From Axinella damicornis (taxonomy: Eukaryota > Porifera > Demospongiae > Axinellida > Axinellidae), in the NCBI GenBank assembly GCA_963931865.1, contig OZ007507.1:20768182-20832181 (forward strand): a stretch of DNA of 64,000 nt, given 5' to 3'. Shown here piece by piece: positions 32,401-46,821 of this stretch. The translations under genes were made by a program, and so were the position numbers. The notes beneath the pieces are model-generated. The model made no database searches. It was given only the letters and a program-made list of their open reading frames with translations, and was not told the DNA's origin. The first letter of the stretch is position 1, and the number at the start of each line of letters is the position of its first letter.

Positions 32401-32913
32401 GCCCGGTGCCCGGTGTGTGTGTGGTGCCCGGTGTGTGTGTGTGTGTGTGTAAGATGTTTTCCATCTGTCCAGGGTATTGGATGCTACATGTTCCGCATTG
32501 ATTCAGATGAGGTGGTGGATGCCACCATGTCAGGCAATGAAGCCCGATTCATCAACCACTCCTGTGAGGTGAGGCACGATGCTGCAGTAGTGTTGCCAAT
32601 ATTCATCGTCTCCTGGGCCTTGTAGGAGGCAGTGGTAGTAGTGTGATGGTTGGAGATGGTTCATTGCTCCCCCAGCCCAACTGCTACTCCAAGGTCATCA
32701 CTGTGGATGGGCAGAAAAAGATTATGATATTTGCCCTGAGAAAGTGAGTGTGCTGTGCTGCTCTCCTGGAGTGAATACGAACTAGTCACTGCTCCCTCCC
32801 TCTGCAGGATTGTGCCAGGTGAAGAACTAACGTATGATTATAAGTTCCCTATTGAGGATGCCAAGATCCCATGCAACTGTGGGTCCCGACGGTGCAGAAA
32901 AACACTCAATTAG
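17416..32913 (+). CDS. KMT2A: KMT2A/B-type (MLL/trithorax) histone H3K4 methyltransferase
   Basis: Thirty exons, 1571 codons: 17416-17445, 17582-17758, 17827-17950, 18912-19119, 19184-19231, 19295-19374, 19483-19664, 20959-21144, 21296-21619, 21691-21757, 21824-21879, 22004-22061, 22279-22430, 22506-22697, 22791-22909, 23225-23819, 24793-24930, 25229-25387, 27083-27203, 27851-27929, 28011-28379, 28758-29137, 29313-29387, 29466-29605, 29666-29715, 29775-29897, 31048-31261, 32473-32568, 32676-32743, 32808-32913. Domain order: LEDGF-binding-like EDEGEVFTGF (67-76); CXXC (about 158-206; [19 protein letters not shown]); PHD1-3 (about 334-545); bromodomain-like region (565-645, ending HFPWFSV); extended PHD (about 852-965); FYRN (about 1006-1060); FYRC (about 1280-1385) with a GSARTE Win motif; SET (about 1430-1550; [20 protein letters not shown]); post-SET (CNCGSRRC). 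It should methylate H3K4 in a WDR5-containing nuclear complex. It is much shorter than human KMT2A (3969 aa). The weakest junction is the exon 16 acceptor (GCGAG|G). Intron 22 begins with GC. The symbol stands for the KMT2A/B group. Confidence 0.93.
18297..18541. repeat. 48-bp minisatellite in KMT2 intron 3
   Basis: Five near-identical copies of a 48-bp unit (GAGTACTTCCGCATGGCAAA...). The period is 16 codons, so both strands look open ([14 protein letters not shown]), but it lies between exons 3 and 4, which join in phase. Flanking GACGTCA words at 18279 and about 18758 are inverted and may mark an older element. Confidence 0.85.
19665..20958. other. KMT2 intron 7, diverged repeats only
   Basis: A 1.3-kb intron. 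At 20370-20560 a loose repeat built on GCAATCGGGGAGCAGCAGC is visible. GT-rich sequence lies at 20228-20250. Several copies of the hexamer GTTAAC sit in GGTTAACTG/CAGTTAACTGG contexts at 19900-19925 and 20822. No exon was recognised. Confidence 0.5.
22915..23222. repeat. 27-bp minisatellite copying the polypyrimidine tract
   Basis: About eleven copies of TACCCCCTGCTGTCCTTGTT + CCTGTAT fill KMT2 intron 15. The last copy, CTGCTGTCCTTGTTCCCGCGAG, forms the acceptor of exon 16. Confidence 0.88.
23300..23745 (+). repeat. in-frame coding minisatellite of KMT2 exon 16
   Basis: CACAAGGAGGCGTGT / CGCAAGGAGACGTGT-like 15-bp units are tandemly repeated inside exon 16. The reading frame gives alternating [10 protein letters not shown] and LQRDV pentads. 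It forms a low-complexity linker between the bromodomain-like region and the extended PHD. The frame stays open throughout and leads straight into the first cysteines of the extended PHD (RRCVLC), which argues that it is translated. Confidence 0.7.
23858..24193. mobile_element. hAT-like MITE in KMT2 intron 16
   Basis: The element 23866-24185 (320 bp) has terminal inverted repeats TAGTGATGCACCGATAA / TTATCGGTGCATCACTA and is flanked by the 8-bp duplication CTTGAAGA (23858-23865, 24186-24193). The interior is full of CCGATA words. The 8-bp duplication and terminal sequence fit non-autonomous hAT elements. No transposase is present. Confidence 0.9.
25727..26239. mobile_element. piggyBac-like MITE
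   Basis: A TTAA at each edge (25727-25730, 26236-26239) is followed inward by CCCTTTACC on the left and by CTCTTTAGG, read inward, on the right. This is the layout of piggyBac-type elements. A truncated relative of its left part lies at 33458-33640, sharing the AGACTTTCAGCTT and GTCGTGTCTGGGCT-like words. It lies in KMT2 intron 18 and has no transposase. Confidence 0.65.
26380..27080. repeat. CCCTCACTCCT pyrimidine array before exon 19
   Basis: About 700 bp of C/T-rich 11-15 bp units (CCCTCACTCCTCC) run up to the acceptor of KMT2 exon 19 (CTCCTCCAG|GC), in effect a vastly extended polypyrimidine tract. Confidence 0.9.
27204..27800. repeat. 42-bp minisatellite copying the exon 19 donor
   Basis: About 14 copies of a 42-bp unit (GGTAATACAGCAGTCCTAGT ... 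CCAGTATAGA) start exactly at the donor of exon 19. The true donor is CAGATAG|GTAATACAGCAG; each unit repeats TATAGAG|GTAATACAGCAG. Confidence 0.93.
28425..28600. repeat. MITE fragment and tRNA-like SINE head
   Basis: 28432-28482 resembles the left end of the 30488 element (CCTTGAGGTCACTTTCATTAT, GCGGATTGGGC) without its partner. It is followed at 28536-28575 by a tRNA-like GGTGGCCAAGTGGCTGAAGT box A. Both lie in KMT2 intron 21. Confidence 0.5.
29975..31047. repeat. 51-bp minisatellite copying the SET-exon acceptor
   Basis: About ten copies of a 51-bp unit (GTTAGTGAGGTGCCTGTGTC ... TATCCCAGGATGCATGTACC) lie at 29990-30487, and about three more at 30884-31047 after an inserted MITE. Every unit carries TGTTATCCCAG|GATGCA, matching the real acceptor of exon 27 (TGTTATCCCAG|GATGCAATC). 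Confidence 0.93.
30484..30887. mobile_element. MITE with 26-bp inverted ends, inserted in a minisatellite
   Basis: The element 30488-30883 (396 bp) has perfect inverted ends starting CTTAAGGTCACTATTATTTG. It is flanked by ATAC at 30484-30487 and 30884-30887. It splits one unit of the surrounding 51-bp minisatellite, so it arrived after the array had formed. Confidence 0.85.
31262..32455. repeat. GTGTGTGTGGTGCCCGGT array with an inserted segment
   Basis: 18-bp units (GGTGCCCGGTGTGTGTGT) start just after the donor of KMT2 exon 27 (AAG|GTGTGTGTGTGT) and fill 31310-31795 and 32298-32452. The unrelated block between, about 31796-32297, begins CAGTGCGGGGCCGG and ends CCGGTGGGCCCTGCAGTG, weakly inverted ends that suggest an inserted element. 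The array is open in all frames and is not coding. Confidence 0.8.
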
Positions 32914-33106
32914 CAGCAGTGTACCCTGTTTTCTTTTGTTGGGTCTGCTTGCTAGGTTCTGGCTACATTTTTCTTTTGTATCACTTTTTGCCATCATATT
33001 TTGATTCAGGTACATTTTACTATCAGTCTTTCTATGCAAGTGCCGCTCAGTGCTGCATGATTTAGTCAAACATGAAGATATATGATTTGTTGGTCACCCA
33101 GTATAC

Positions 33107-38041
<4,935 letters not shown>

Positions 38042-38180
38042 ATCGATCGCATGGATCGATATAAGACACGTGTCTTATCTATTATGATGGCTACTATGTA
38101 GTCTCGGAACCAGACCATTCGCGGTACCGAACGGGGATTCTACGAACGTGCATCGGCGCCGCGCAGGACTAGGTCCGGTC
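38042..38180. promoter_or_regulatory. bidirectional TMEM41A/ITPA promoter interval
   Basis: These 139 bp separate the two divergent start codons. They contain the perfect 18-bp palindrome ATAAGACACGTGTCTTAT (about 38060-38077), centred on a CACGTG E-box. From 38099 there is a lone TAGTCTCGGAACCAGACC end of the MITE family seen at 37494, with no partner or duplication. The function is inferred from position only. Confidence 0.6.
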
Positions 38181-41100
38181 ATGGCAGTTAGAAGTACGCT
38201 CACCTATGTGACAGGCAATCTCAGGAAGTTGGAAGAGGTATTAATTTGCAATCGAAACATTATTCTAGCCAATCAGACTCGTGGTAGTTTACTGGTATGT
38301 TGACCCTAGTCTCGCGTAGCCAGACTCTCGCACGGAAAGGAGAGTCTGGTACCCTGCCCATATACGACTTGTTCCTTAGGCCACCCCGACTTGTTCCTTA
38401 GGCCACCCCTACTGGGGTGGGATAAGTGGCGATAACGAATTCATGATAAGTGGATGTAAACCACAAAGTTTACATTACGTCGCGTTCATGATGAGGCTTT
38501 GCAACGTAATGTAAACTTTGTGGTTTACATCCACTTATCATGAATTCGTTATCGCCACTTATCCCACCCCAGTAGGGGTGGCCTACGGAACAAGTCGTAT
38601 ATGGGCAGGGTACCAGACTCTCCTTTCCGTGCGAGAGTCTGGCTACGCGAGACTATGTTGACCCCTGCTTTCTTTGCTGGACAGGAAATCAGAAAATTTC
38701 TGACTTCCTGTCCAGCAACACTATTAATTCACGTGGCCTTTCCACGTCTGTGTTCATATCCGTGGTATAGTGGCTACCTTTATAATATCCCTCCCAGAGA
38801 ACTTATTTAATATCCACCGTCAAGACTTAATCAATCCTCTAGTGTCCACCCTCAGGACTTAATCAATACCTCTAGTGTCCACCCTCAGGACTTAATCAAT
38901 ATCTCGCTCTAGTGTCCACCCTCAGGACTTAATCCTTAATCAATATCTCCAGTGTCCACCCTCAGGACTTAATTAATACCTCTAGTGTCCACCCTCAGGA
39001 CTTAATCAATATCTCGCTCTAGTGTCCACCCTCAGGACTTAATCCTTAATCAATATCTCCAGTGTCCACCCTCAGGACTTAATCAATACCTCTAGTGTCC
39101 ACCCTCAGGACTTAATCAAAATCTCCAGTGTCCACCCTCAGGACTTAATCAATACTCTAGTGTCCACCCTCAGGACTTAATCAATATATCTCTGGTGTCC
39201 ACCCTTAGGACAGTAATTGCTTTCAGTGTAAACCATCCCCAGGACGTAATTAACACTCTTCTATCCTTATTTAATGGAATAGCCCAATTCAGGAGTATAC
39301 CGGTATACCATATTAAGGCAAAACATCATGTGGTTAGCCCCCCTCCCTCCAAACGTCACAAGTTTTGGGGAAGCAGTTTGGAGACCCCCTTTGCCTTACA
39401 CAACACTGGCCGCAGTGGTAGGCCACATAAGTAGGAAAAAAATGTTGACATTCGGAGGAGGAACAAATAACCAGAGTGTAAGAACAATGCAACAGCTCAG
39501 TAATCACCAGCTCTGAACCAAGACTAACTTACGTTGAGCTACAGATTCTGTCTGGAAGCCAATCAACTCATCAGGTGAAAGTAGATCCATTGTGAAGTAA
39601 AATTAACAATGGAAAAATCTGACCCAGCTGTGGACACATTGTAACAGTAGGTCTGGTGCAAAGTGGGTGAGCGAACTGTGTTGTATGATTTTCAATAGCG
39701 CACAACATAGAGCGGTAGGAAGCCAGCACTGTCTGGTTTCAAGAAATCATCTTTGAATGTTAGGAATGATGTTAAGGAAGCATGTCCAAAGATCCTTGCC
39801 ACATGCCACGACTATATCACTATGCATCTGTTCTCTTTAAGGTAGCATTATACCTTTACCGTTAGGGTACCTTTAACCGTCGGGGCCCCGACAGTTAAAG
39901 GTAACCTAACGGTAAAGGTATAATGCTACGGTACAGCTGACTAGCAACTGAGTGCTGTTACACATGCAGTATGAATAACCGTATACAGGCCAAAAGGGAT
40001 CAGTTGGAATACATGCATGGCGGCTGGCGCCAGAATTCAGTTGACCTAATTAGTACCTGCCCTGGCCTTAAGTTTCGATCTGACTTCCAGTGCCGTATAT
40101 TTAAAATGAACCTCTATTGATTTAAGGCACTGAACTAGTAAATGGGGAATGTCAAAGTCTGTCACTGCATAAGCCACCGCTTATAGCTTGAAATGGTAAA
40201 TATCATGAACAAAAAACAAAACGAGTGAACGAAACATTCCACGTTTCTTGTGCACCTGTGATGTACATTCCAATCTTGTGATATATAGCTTGGCAGCACT
40301 ACCATGCAAACTCTCGACTAAACACAAAATTAATAACCTATTTGCCTGCAGGTGTGCGCTATTCTTGGTGAGTCTCTGCCATGGAAAGTGGAGTCCAAGA
40401 AGATTGACCGTAAGCATGCATACAGTGCCGTGCCTCAGCACAGTGTTGCAAATATCTGACATGCTTCTTCGTGAATATATACAGTGCCAGAACTTCAAGG
40501 GGAGCCAGACGATATTGTGCGGGAGAAGTGCCTGCTTGCAGTGGAGAAGGTTGGCACGGTGCTTGGAGACACTTGTAGACAAGCAGTCAAAATGGCTCCG
40601 ACAGAATTAACAGGGGAACCTACTTTCTAGGCCGTTTCCAGTACCTCCTATAAATGTCAGTTCAGTGTAATTATTCTCACTACTTCACCATATATAGCCT
40701 TGGTCCTTCATCAGTTGAATTACTTTGCTTTCAACTGAAGTTGACGCTACTGCATGTATGCATGCAATGGGTCACTTTTCAGCAGACTATGGCAGCTATT
40801 TTTCATTGCTGTACAGTAGCAGTATACTGCCACCTGGATGCCTGGCAAGTAGATACGAGTAACTCATATTGCAGAAGTGTGTACTGGTTGTAGCTGTTGC
40901 CCTTCATTTATTTCCATAATTATAAAAACACCTGACAAATCTGCTATACCGGTATATGCATGCCCATGGCCAAATCCACTAAAGTTTGTCACCTTAACAT
41001 CTGGTGGACAAATTCAGTAGGTTGTATTGGCATTATGTGATGTCGTGCATTATTAATTGGGGCAAATACCTGTTGCACTAGCCTACCACCACTGTGGTTG

Positions 41101-43505
41101 CTACTTGAACCTGCACTAGCCTACCACCACTGTGGTTGCTACTTGAACCCCTACCTGTCTACCACCACTGTGGTTGCTACTTGAACCCCTACCTGTCTAC
41201 CACCACTGTGGTTGCTACTTGAACCCCTACCTGTCTACCACCACTGCAATGTAAAAACTGACTAGTGAGCGTCACCACCTGGTAGTGATATCTGTGGCGG
41301 AACTCAGTGACCATCACCACCAATTGTAGTGACATCACCACCAATTGCCACAGATATCACTACCTGGTGGTGACGTTCACTAAATCCGTTTTTACAGTGT
41401 GTGGTTGCTACTTGAACCCCTACCTGTCTACCACCACTGTGGTTGCTACTTGAACCCCTACCTGTCTACCACCACTGTGGTTGCTACTTGAACCCCTACC
41501 TGTCTACCACCACTGTGGTTGCTACTTGAACCCCTACCTGTCTACCACCACTGTGGTTGCTACTTGAACCCCTACCTGTCTACCACCACTGTGGTTGCTA
41601 CTTGAACCCCTACCTGTTGCACTAGCCTATATATATAATAGCAACACTGTGGTTGCTACTTCAACAGATTCCATGAATCTGAATACACAACAACTTTGAT
41701 AATTTATTTTTCCTGGTTCAAAATTAGCGATTTTTTTTAATTTGCTAAAGTTCCTGTGCTCCATTATATCCATGCTGCTGCAGCAAGTGACCTTTAGCTA
41801 TGTATGCTGTGCATGACCACTGACCAAGAGCTGTTTTCAGTTGTGCACTGCACGTGAATACGGTGAGTGTACTTCAGCTGCCACGTTGAGTTGACAATTC
41901 TGTGTATATTAGGTGGAACGTCAATCATGGACTGTGCATTTTGATTGCAGGTTAAGGGGGCAGTGATTACTGAAGATACTTGCCTTTGCTTCAATGCTCT
42001 GAATGGACTGCCAGGGCCGTACATGTATGTGCATAATGAATGATTTGTCTGGTGGGTAGCACAACATCTACAATTTTTGTTGTTTCCTTTTGTGCGGTGT
42101 AAAGCAAGTGGTTCCTTGAGAAGATTGGACATGAAGGTAGGGGAAGGTGATAAGGTAGGAACGTACTAGTTCAGTTTATGATTGTTGCCTGCATGCCTGC
42201 TATAGCGCTATATCATTAATCACAGGACTGAACAACTTACTAGCTGCCTACGATGACAAGAGTGCATATGCAATGTGTACATTTGCATTCTGTGGAGGAG
42301 TGGGGCAGGAAGTTCTCCTGTTCAGCGGCAGAACTCCAGTGAGCTGATGCACAGCAGTCCAATGCTGTAAATGTAGCAAAGTGATTCCGTGTTTCTGTTG
42401 CTTGCCAATGAGGTAACTGTTTTTTGCATGACTGTATACAGTGCTGCTAGCAAAGTGATTGGTTTCTTTTGACAAACTTGTGTATACCTTCAAACAGACT
42501 ACATCTATGTTCAGTGAATCACGAATATAAGCTTCATTGTGCATGCGCGTGTGTATGTTTGTTTGCTTGGCCCGACCACTTACTGAAATCAGGAAATTTC
42601 ACTTGCATGTGCAACATTCTAATTCAACGAAACCGATCGCTTGAAAAGTTGCACCAGAAAAACATGACATACCGACAGAGCTATGACTTCACATCAACTG
42701 AGTACACAACATACTTTAGGGTTGCCATTTCGCTAAACCCGGGAGTGAAGATCTCAAACTTGATACAAGTATAGTGACCCACGTTTAACAGGTTCCAAGC
42801 CCCTCTCGGATTGAGTCTTAACGCCATTGTGCTGACAGAGCAGAGCTGTTACAGTAGAACATATCTGGATGGGCCTATACTCTATAGGGTCGGCATTCCA
42901 TAACCTTGGAGTTAAGAGCTAATTTTTTGTTGAAGGGGTAATGCAGTATCTCTGGCCCAAGTTTTAAAATCTTAACAGATCCTGAGATGGTGCCATGTCC
43001 TGCACTTCTGTATTGATTCTGATTTTATGGAGGTCCATAGCAGGTCTCAGGTGGTTTTGTGGAAATTTGGGTATGAAAACTGCTTGTAATCTCTAAAATC
43101 GAAAATGTAGTCTCTTTACTGGGAGCACTGTAATACAGTCCCAGTATCCTTGTACTCATGGCTCGTCTTCCCGGTTTTGTTTATTCTTTCTCTGCAGCTC
43201 AACGATAGATTTGGGGGTTTAGGTTACAAGCTATCTTTTATGGAGTCAGGGCGTGGATTCATAGAAAAGTTGGTTTGTTTCTGCAGGGTAGAATTGTTCC
43301 AGCGCGTGGCCAGCACTACTTTGGCTGGGACCCTATCTTTCAGCCTGAAGGGTTTGAAGAGACCTATGCTGAGCTGAAACCTGCTGTCAAGAACTCCATT
43401 TCCCACCGTGCCCGGGCTCTGCAGGCCTTGAGGGAGTATTTAGAGGTTGAGCATCTGAGGGAGGAGCAACCAAAGATCAAGAGACCAAAGTTTCAGGAGT
43501 CCTAG
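38181..43505 (+). CDS. ITPA: inosine triphosphate pyrophosphatase
   Basis: Seven exons, 205 codons: 38181-38237, 40352-40409, 40485-40549, 41951-42024, 42105-42136, 42226-42338, 43287-43505. All phases agree. This Ham1-family enzyme hydrolyses ITP, dITP and XTP to the monophosphate and pyrophosphate in the cytosol, clearing deaminated purines from nucleotide pools. Visible family blocks are [11 protein letters not shown] at the start (TGN at 11-13, Lys16), [81 protein letters not shown], and [10 protein letters not shown] (substrate-binding SHR). Human ITPA has 194 residues; this one has a slightly longer basic tail. Introns 1 and 3 hold minisatellites and MITEs. Confidence 0.92.
38298..38664. 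mobile_element. 349-bp almost fully palindromic foldback MITE
   Basis: The element 38307-38655 begins TAGTCTCGCGTAGCCAGACT. Its two halves are near-perfect reverse complements, apart from a short loop and one duplicated CTTGTTCCTTAGGCCACCCC block in the left arm. The 9-bp duplication TGTTGACCC flanks it (38298-38306, 38656-38664). It lies in ITPA intron 1 and could form a cruciform or a long RNA hairpin. Confidence 0.95.
38670..38719. repeat. short hairpin
   Basis: TTGCTGGACAGGAAATCAGA and its inverted copy TCTGACTTCCTGTCCAGCAA are separated by a few bases. This may be the remnant of a short foldback element. Confidence 0.8.
38820..39225. repeat. 33-bp minisatellite in ITPA intron 1
   Basis: About 12 copies of TAGTGTCCACCCTCAGGACT + TAATCAATACCTC, with length variants. 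Two higher-order copies contain a TAATCCTTAATCAATATCTC insertion. Confidence 0.9.
39842..39929. repeat. 88-bp near-perfect palindrome
   Basis: The arms GTAGCATTATACCTTTACCG ... GGGG|CCCC ... CGGTAAAGGTATAATGCTAC close on a GGGGCCCC centre. This is probably a very short foldback element in ITPA intron 1. Confidence 0.9.
41085..41625. repeat. 38-bp minisatellite split by a MITE
   Basis: Copies of a 38-bp unit (CTGTGGTTGCTACTTGAACC + CCTACCTGTCTACCACCA) lie at 41090-41245 and 41399-41620 in ITPA intron 3. The gap holds an element of about 155 bp with inverted arms (CACTG...TAAAAAC ... GTCACCACC(T/A)GGTAGTGATA) that split one unit. Confidence 0.9.
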
Positions 43506-44561
43506 GACAATCGGGCTCTCGTCTTGCAGTGAGGGTATAGCTCATTGTTTCAGTTGGCCAATGAAATGTAGCTAGTTATGTAGATTCATTTCAAGTTCCA
43601 ACATTCAAGGAGGTGAGGGGGAAAGGGGGAGAGACAGAGGGTGGAGAGGGGCATGAGAGGATAGAGGAGGATATCGGGAAGTGCTGTTGTTTTTTTTAGT
43701 TTGTATTTTTAGTATCTTGTTTCCTCTTTATTTGTTCACTCCATGGAGGACCAGAGCCTAGGTAGCATCCACAGGTAAGAACTCAAAGGATGATAGTATA
43801 AAAACAAACAATTATTGCAATGGTAGCTGGCATCTGAGCTGTGCAGGCAACATTCCGTTCATTATCTCCAGGTCCAAAGCTCAAGCCGGAGTGCAAGGCT
43901 TGTGCATGAGATATTGTTAAAGAGGAAACAAGATACTAAAAATACAAACTAAAAAAAACAACAGCATGCACTTCCCGATACAATCATAAGAACATATGCA
44001 TATGTACACAACTTGATTTGCAGTAACTCGACCATGACAAACCATTCATTGCACTTCCTTTATCAGGTGGGTACATGTATGGAGGAGGGGATAGAGAGGG
44101 GACAGGGAGGGGTGACTTTGTTTGGAAGAGGAGGGAGTTTCACTATGTACAAAAATTAACGATAGCAGGCCTAGGAAAAAGGCACGGACGGGCCAGCATT
44201 CTAGCAAGCTTTTGCGGAGGGGGGGGGGGGAGTGACCAATCAGTTGATTGGAGAGCTATAATTAGGCCTTGACAAATTATGCTCGCATAATTTTGAGAAT
44301 AATAGGTACTCAAGAGCATAAGAGAATTATGCTGGAATAATAGGCATAAATATCCAGACCTGTGAGAAAAATAGGCTACACTTACCCAATACTTGTAATT
44401 GAAGCTGTACTAAGCAGCATGCTTCCTCAGACTCACTGGCGTGCAGGCCTAACTCGCAAACCCACACCCTCACACTAAACATTAGCATGCAAACTGATTC
44501 TATATCTTATACTATATATGCTGCAGTACAAGAACGCTGAGTTAAGAATAGTGTTGACAAA
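43506..44561. other. ITPA 3' flank with an inverted-repeat element
   Basis: 43672-43980 has ends TATCGGGAAGTG / CACTTCCCGATA and inner arms of about 50 bp built on TTTTTTTTAGTTTGTATTTTTAGTATC, making it a MITE of about 310 bp. The rest has short G/A-rich stretches and a poly-G at 44219-44231. No gene was recognised up to the 14-bp array. Confidence 0.65.
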
Positions 44562-45424
44562 CTGGCCGCCTGGAACTGGCCGCCTGGAACTGGCCGCCTG
44601 GAACTGGCCGCCTGGAACTGGCCGCCTGGAACTGGCCGCCTGGAACTGGCCGCCTGGAACTGGCCGCCTGGAACTGGCCGCCTGGAACTGGCCGCCTGGA
44701 ACTGGCCGCCTGGAACTGGCCGCCTGGAACTGGCCGCCTGGAACTGGCCGCCTGGAACTGGCCGCCTGGAACTGGCCGCCTGGAACTGGCCGCCTGGAAC
44801 TGGCCGCCTGGAACTGGCCGCCTGGAACTGGCCGCCTGGAACTGGCCGCCTGGAACTGGCCGCCTGGAACTGGCCGCCTGGAACTGGCCGCCTGGAACTG
44901 GCCGCCTGGAACTGGCCGCCTGGAACTGGCCGCCTGGAACTGGCCGCCTGGAACTGGCCGCCTGGAACTGGCCGCCTGGAACTGGCCGCCTGGAACTGGC
45001 CGCCTGGAACTGGCCGCCTGGAACTGGCCGCCTGGAACTGGCCGCCTGGAACTGGCCGCCTGGAACTGGCCGCCTGGAACTGGCCGCCTGGAACTGGCCG
45101 CCTGGAACTGGCCGCCTGGAACTGGCCGCCTGGAACTGGCCGCCTGGAACTGGCCGCCTGGAACTGGCCGCCTGGAACTGGCCGCCTGGAACTGGCCGCC
45201 TGGAACTGGCCGCCTGGAACTGGCCGCCTGGAACTGGCCGCCTGGAACTGGCCGCCTGGAACTGGCCGCCTGGAACTGGCCGCCTGGAACTGGCCGCCTG
45301 GAACTGGCCGCCTGGAACTGGCCGCCTGGAACTGGCCGCCTGGAACTGGCCGCCTGGAACTGGCCGCCTGGAACTGGCCGCCTGGAACTGGCCGCCTGGA
45401 ACTGGCCGCCTGGAACTGGCCGCC
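44562..45424. repeat. 14-bp minisatellite, about 62 copies
   Basis: Near-perfect CTGGCCGCCTGGAA repeats over 863 bp. It is open in several frames on both strands (14-residue periods), which is expected when a stop-free 14-mer is repeated, so it is not taken as coding. It directly adjoins the satellite that starts at 45425. Confidence 0.97.
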
Positions 45425-46811
45425 AGGGATACTGTGATAGCCATCCAGGGATACTGCGATCGCCATCCCGGGATGCATCGATGGTCATCTCGGGATCTCC
45501 ATCCTGGGATGCAATGATCACCATCACGGGATGCATCGATCGCCATCCAGGGATGCTGCGATCGCCATCCCAAGAAGCCATCCCGGGATGAAAACGATAG
45601 CCATCCAGGGATACTGCGATCGCCATCCCGGGATGCATCGATGGTCATCTCGGGATCTCAATCCCGGGATGCAATGATCACCATCACGGGATGCATCGAT
45701 GGCCATCCCGGGATGTATCGATCGGCATCCCTGGATGCCATCCCGAGGTTCATCGATCTCCATCCCGGGATGCAATGATAGCCATCCAGGGATACATGAT
45801 CACCATCCCGGGATGCATCGATCGCCATCCAGGGATGCTGCGACGCCATCCAGTGGTGTATCGATCGCCATCCACGGATGCATCGATCACCATCCCGGGA
45901 TGCATCGATCGCCATCCCGGGAAGCTGCGACGCCATCCAGTGGTGTATCGATCGCCATCCACGGATGCATCGATCGCCATCCCGGGATGCATCGATCGCC
46001 ATCCCGGGATTCATCGATCACCATCCCGGGATGCATCGATCGCCATCCAGGGATGCTGCGATCGCCATCCAGTGGTGTATCGATCGCCATCCACGGATGC
46101 ATCGATCGCCATCCCGGGATGCATCGATCGCCATCCCGGGATTCATCGATCACCATCCCGGGATGCAATGGTCCCCATTTTCCCATGACACCGGGATGGC
46201 GATCGATGCATATCTGGATCACGTGATACCGATCGCTTCATCCCGGGATACGGATGGCGATCGATGCACCGGGGGTGGCAATTACAGCATGCCTGGATGG
46301 CGATCAATGCATCCCGGGATGGCGATCGAAGCATCCCGGGATGGCGATCCATGCATCCGTGGGTGGCGATCGAAGCATCCCGGGATGGCGATCCATGCAT
46401 CCGTGGGTGGCGATCGATACACCACGGGATGGCGTCGCAGCATCCCTAGATAGCGATCGATGCATCCCCGGATGGTGGTCATCAATCCCGGGTGGCTATC
46501 ATTGCATCCCGGGATTGAGATCGATGCATCTCGGGTTGGCATCCCAGGTTGGCGATCGATGCACCCGGGATGGCGATCAAAGCATCCCGGTTGGCGATCA
46601 AGGATGGAGATCGATGCATCGATGGTGATCGATGCATCCGGGGGTGGCGATCGATACACCACGGGATGGCGTCGCAGCCTCCCAGGATGGCGATCGATGC
46701 ATCCGGGGATGGCATCCCGGGATCGCGATCGATGCATCCAGGATGGTGATAATGCATCCCAGGATGGTTACCATTGCATCCCGGGATGGAGATCTCGAGA
46801 TGGCGATCGAT
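45425..46811. repeat. GATC/CCCGGG satellite, block A, with inversion
   Basis: Degenerate units of about 20-22 bp with consensus ATCCCGGGATGCATCGATCG(CC). Left of about 46174 the units read CCATCCCGGGATGCATCGAT; from 46195 they read in the opposite orientation (GGGATGGCGATCGATGCATC). The turn point carries a 25-bp Ginger-like end (CATGACA|CCGG). Confidence 0.95.
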
Positions 46812-46821
46812 GTCGAACGAA

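Noticed and set aside
39537..39597. Minus-strand first exon [13 protein letters not shown] with a good donor
   Set aside because: It lies in ITPA intron 1, and no continuing exon could be found on that strand before TMEM41A exon 1.
44475..45648. ORFs of 323-387 aa over the CTGGCCGCCTGGAA array
   Set aside because: A stop-free 14-mer repeated 62 times is open in three frames on each strand; no start context, domain or splice support.
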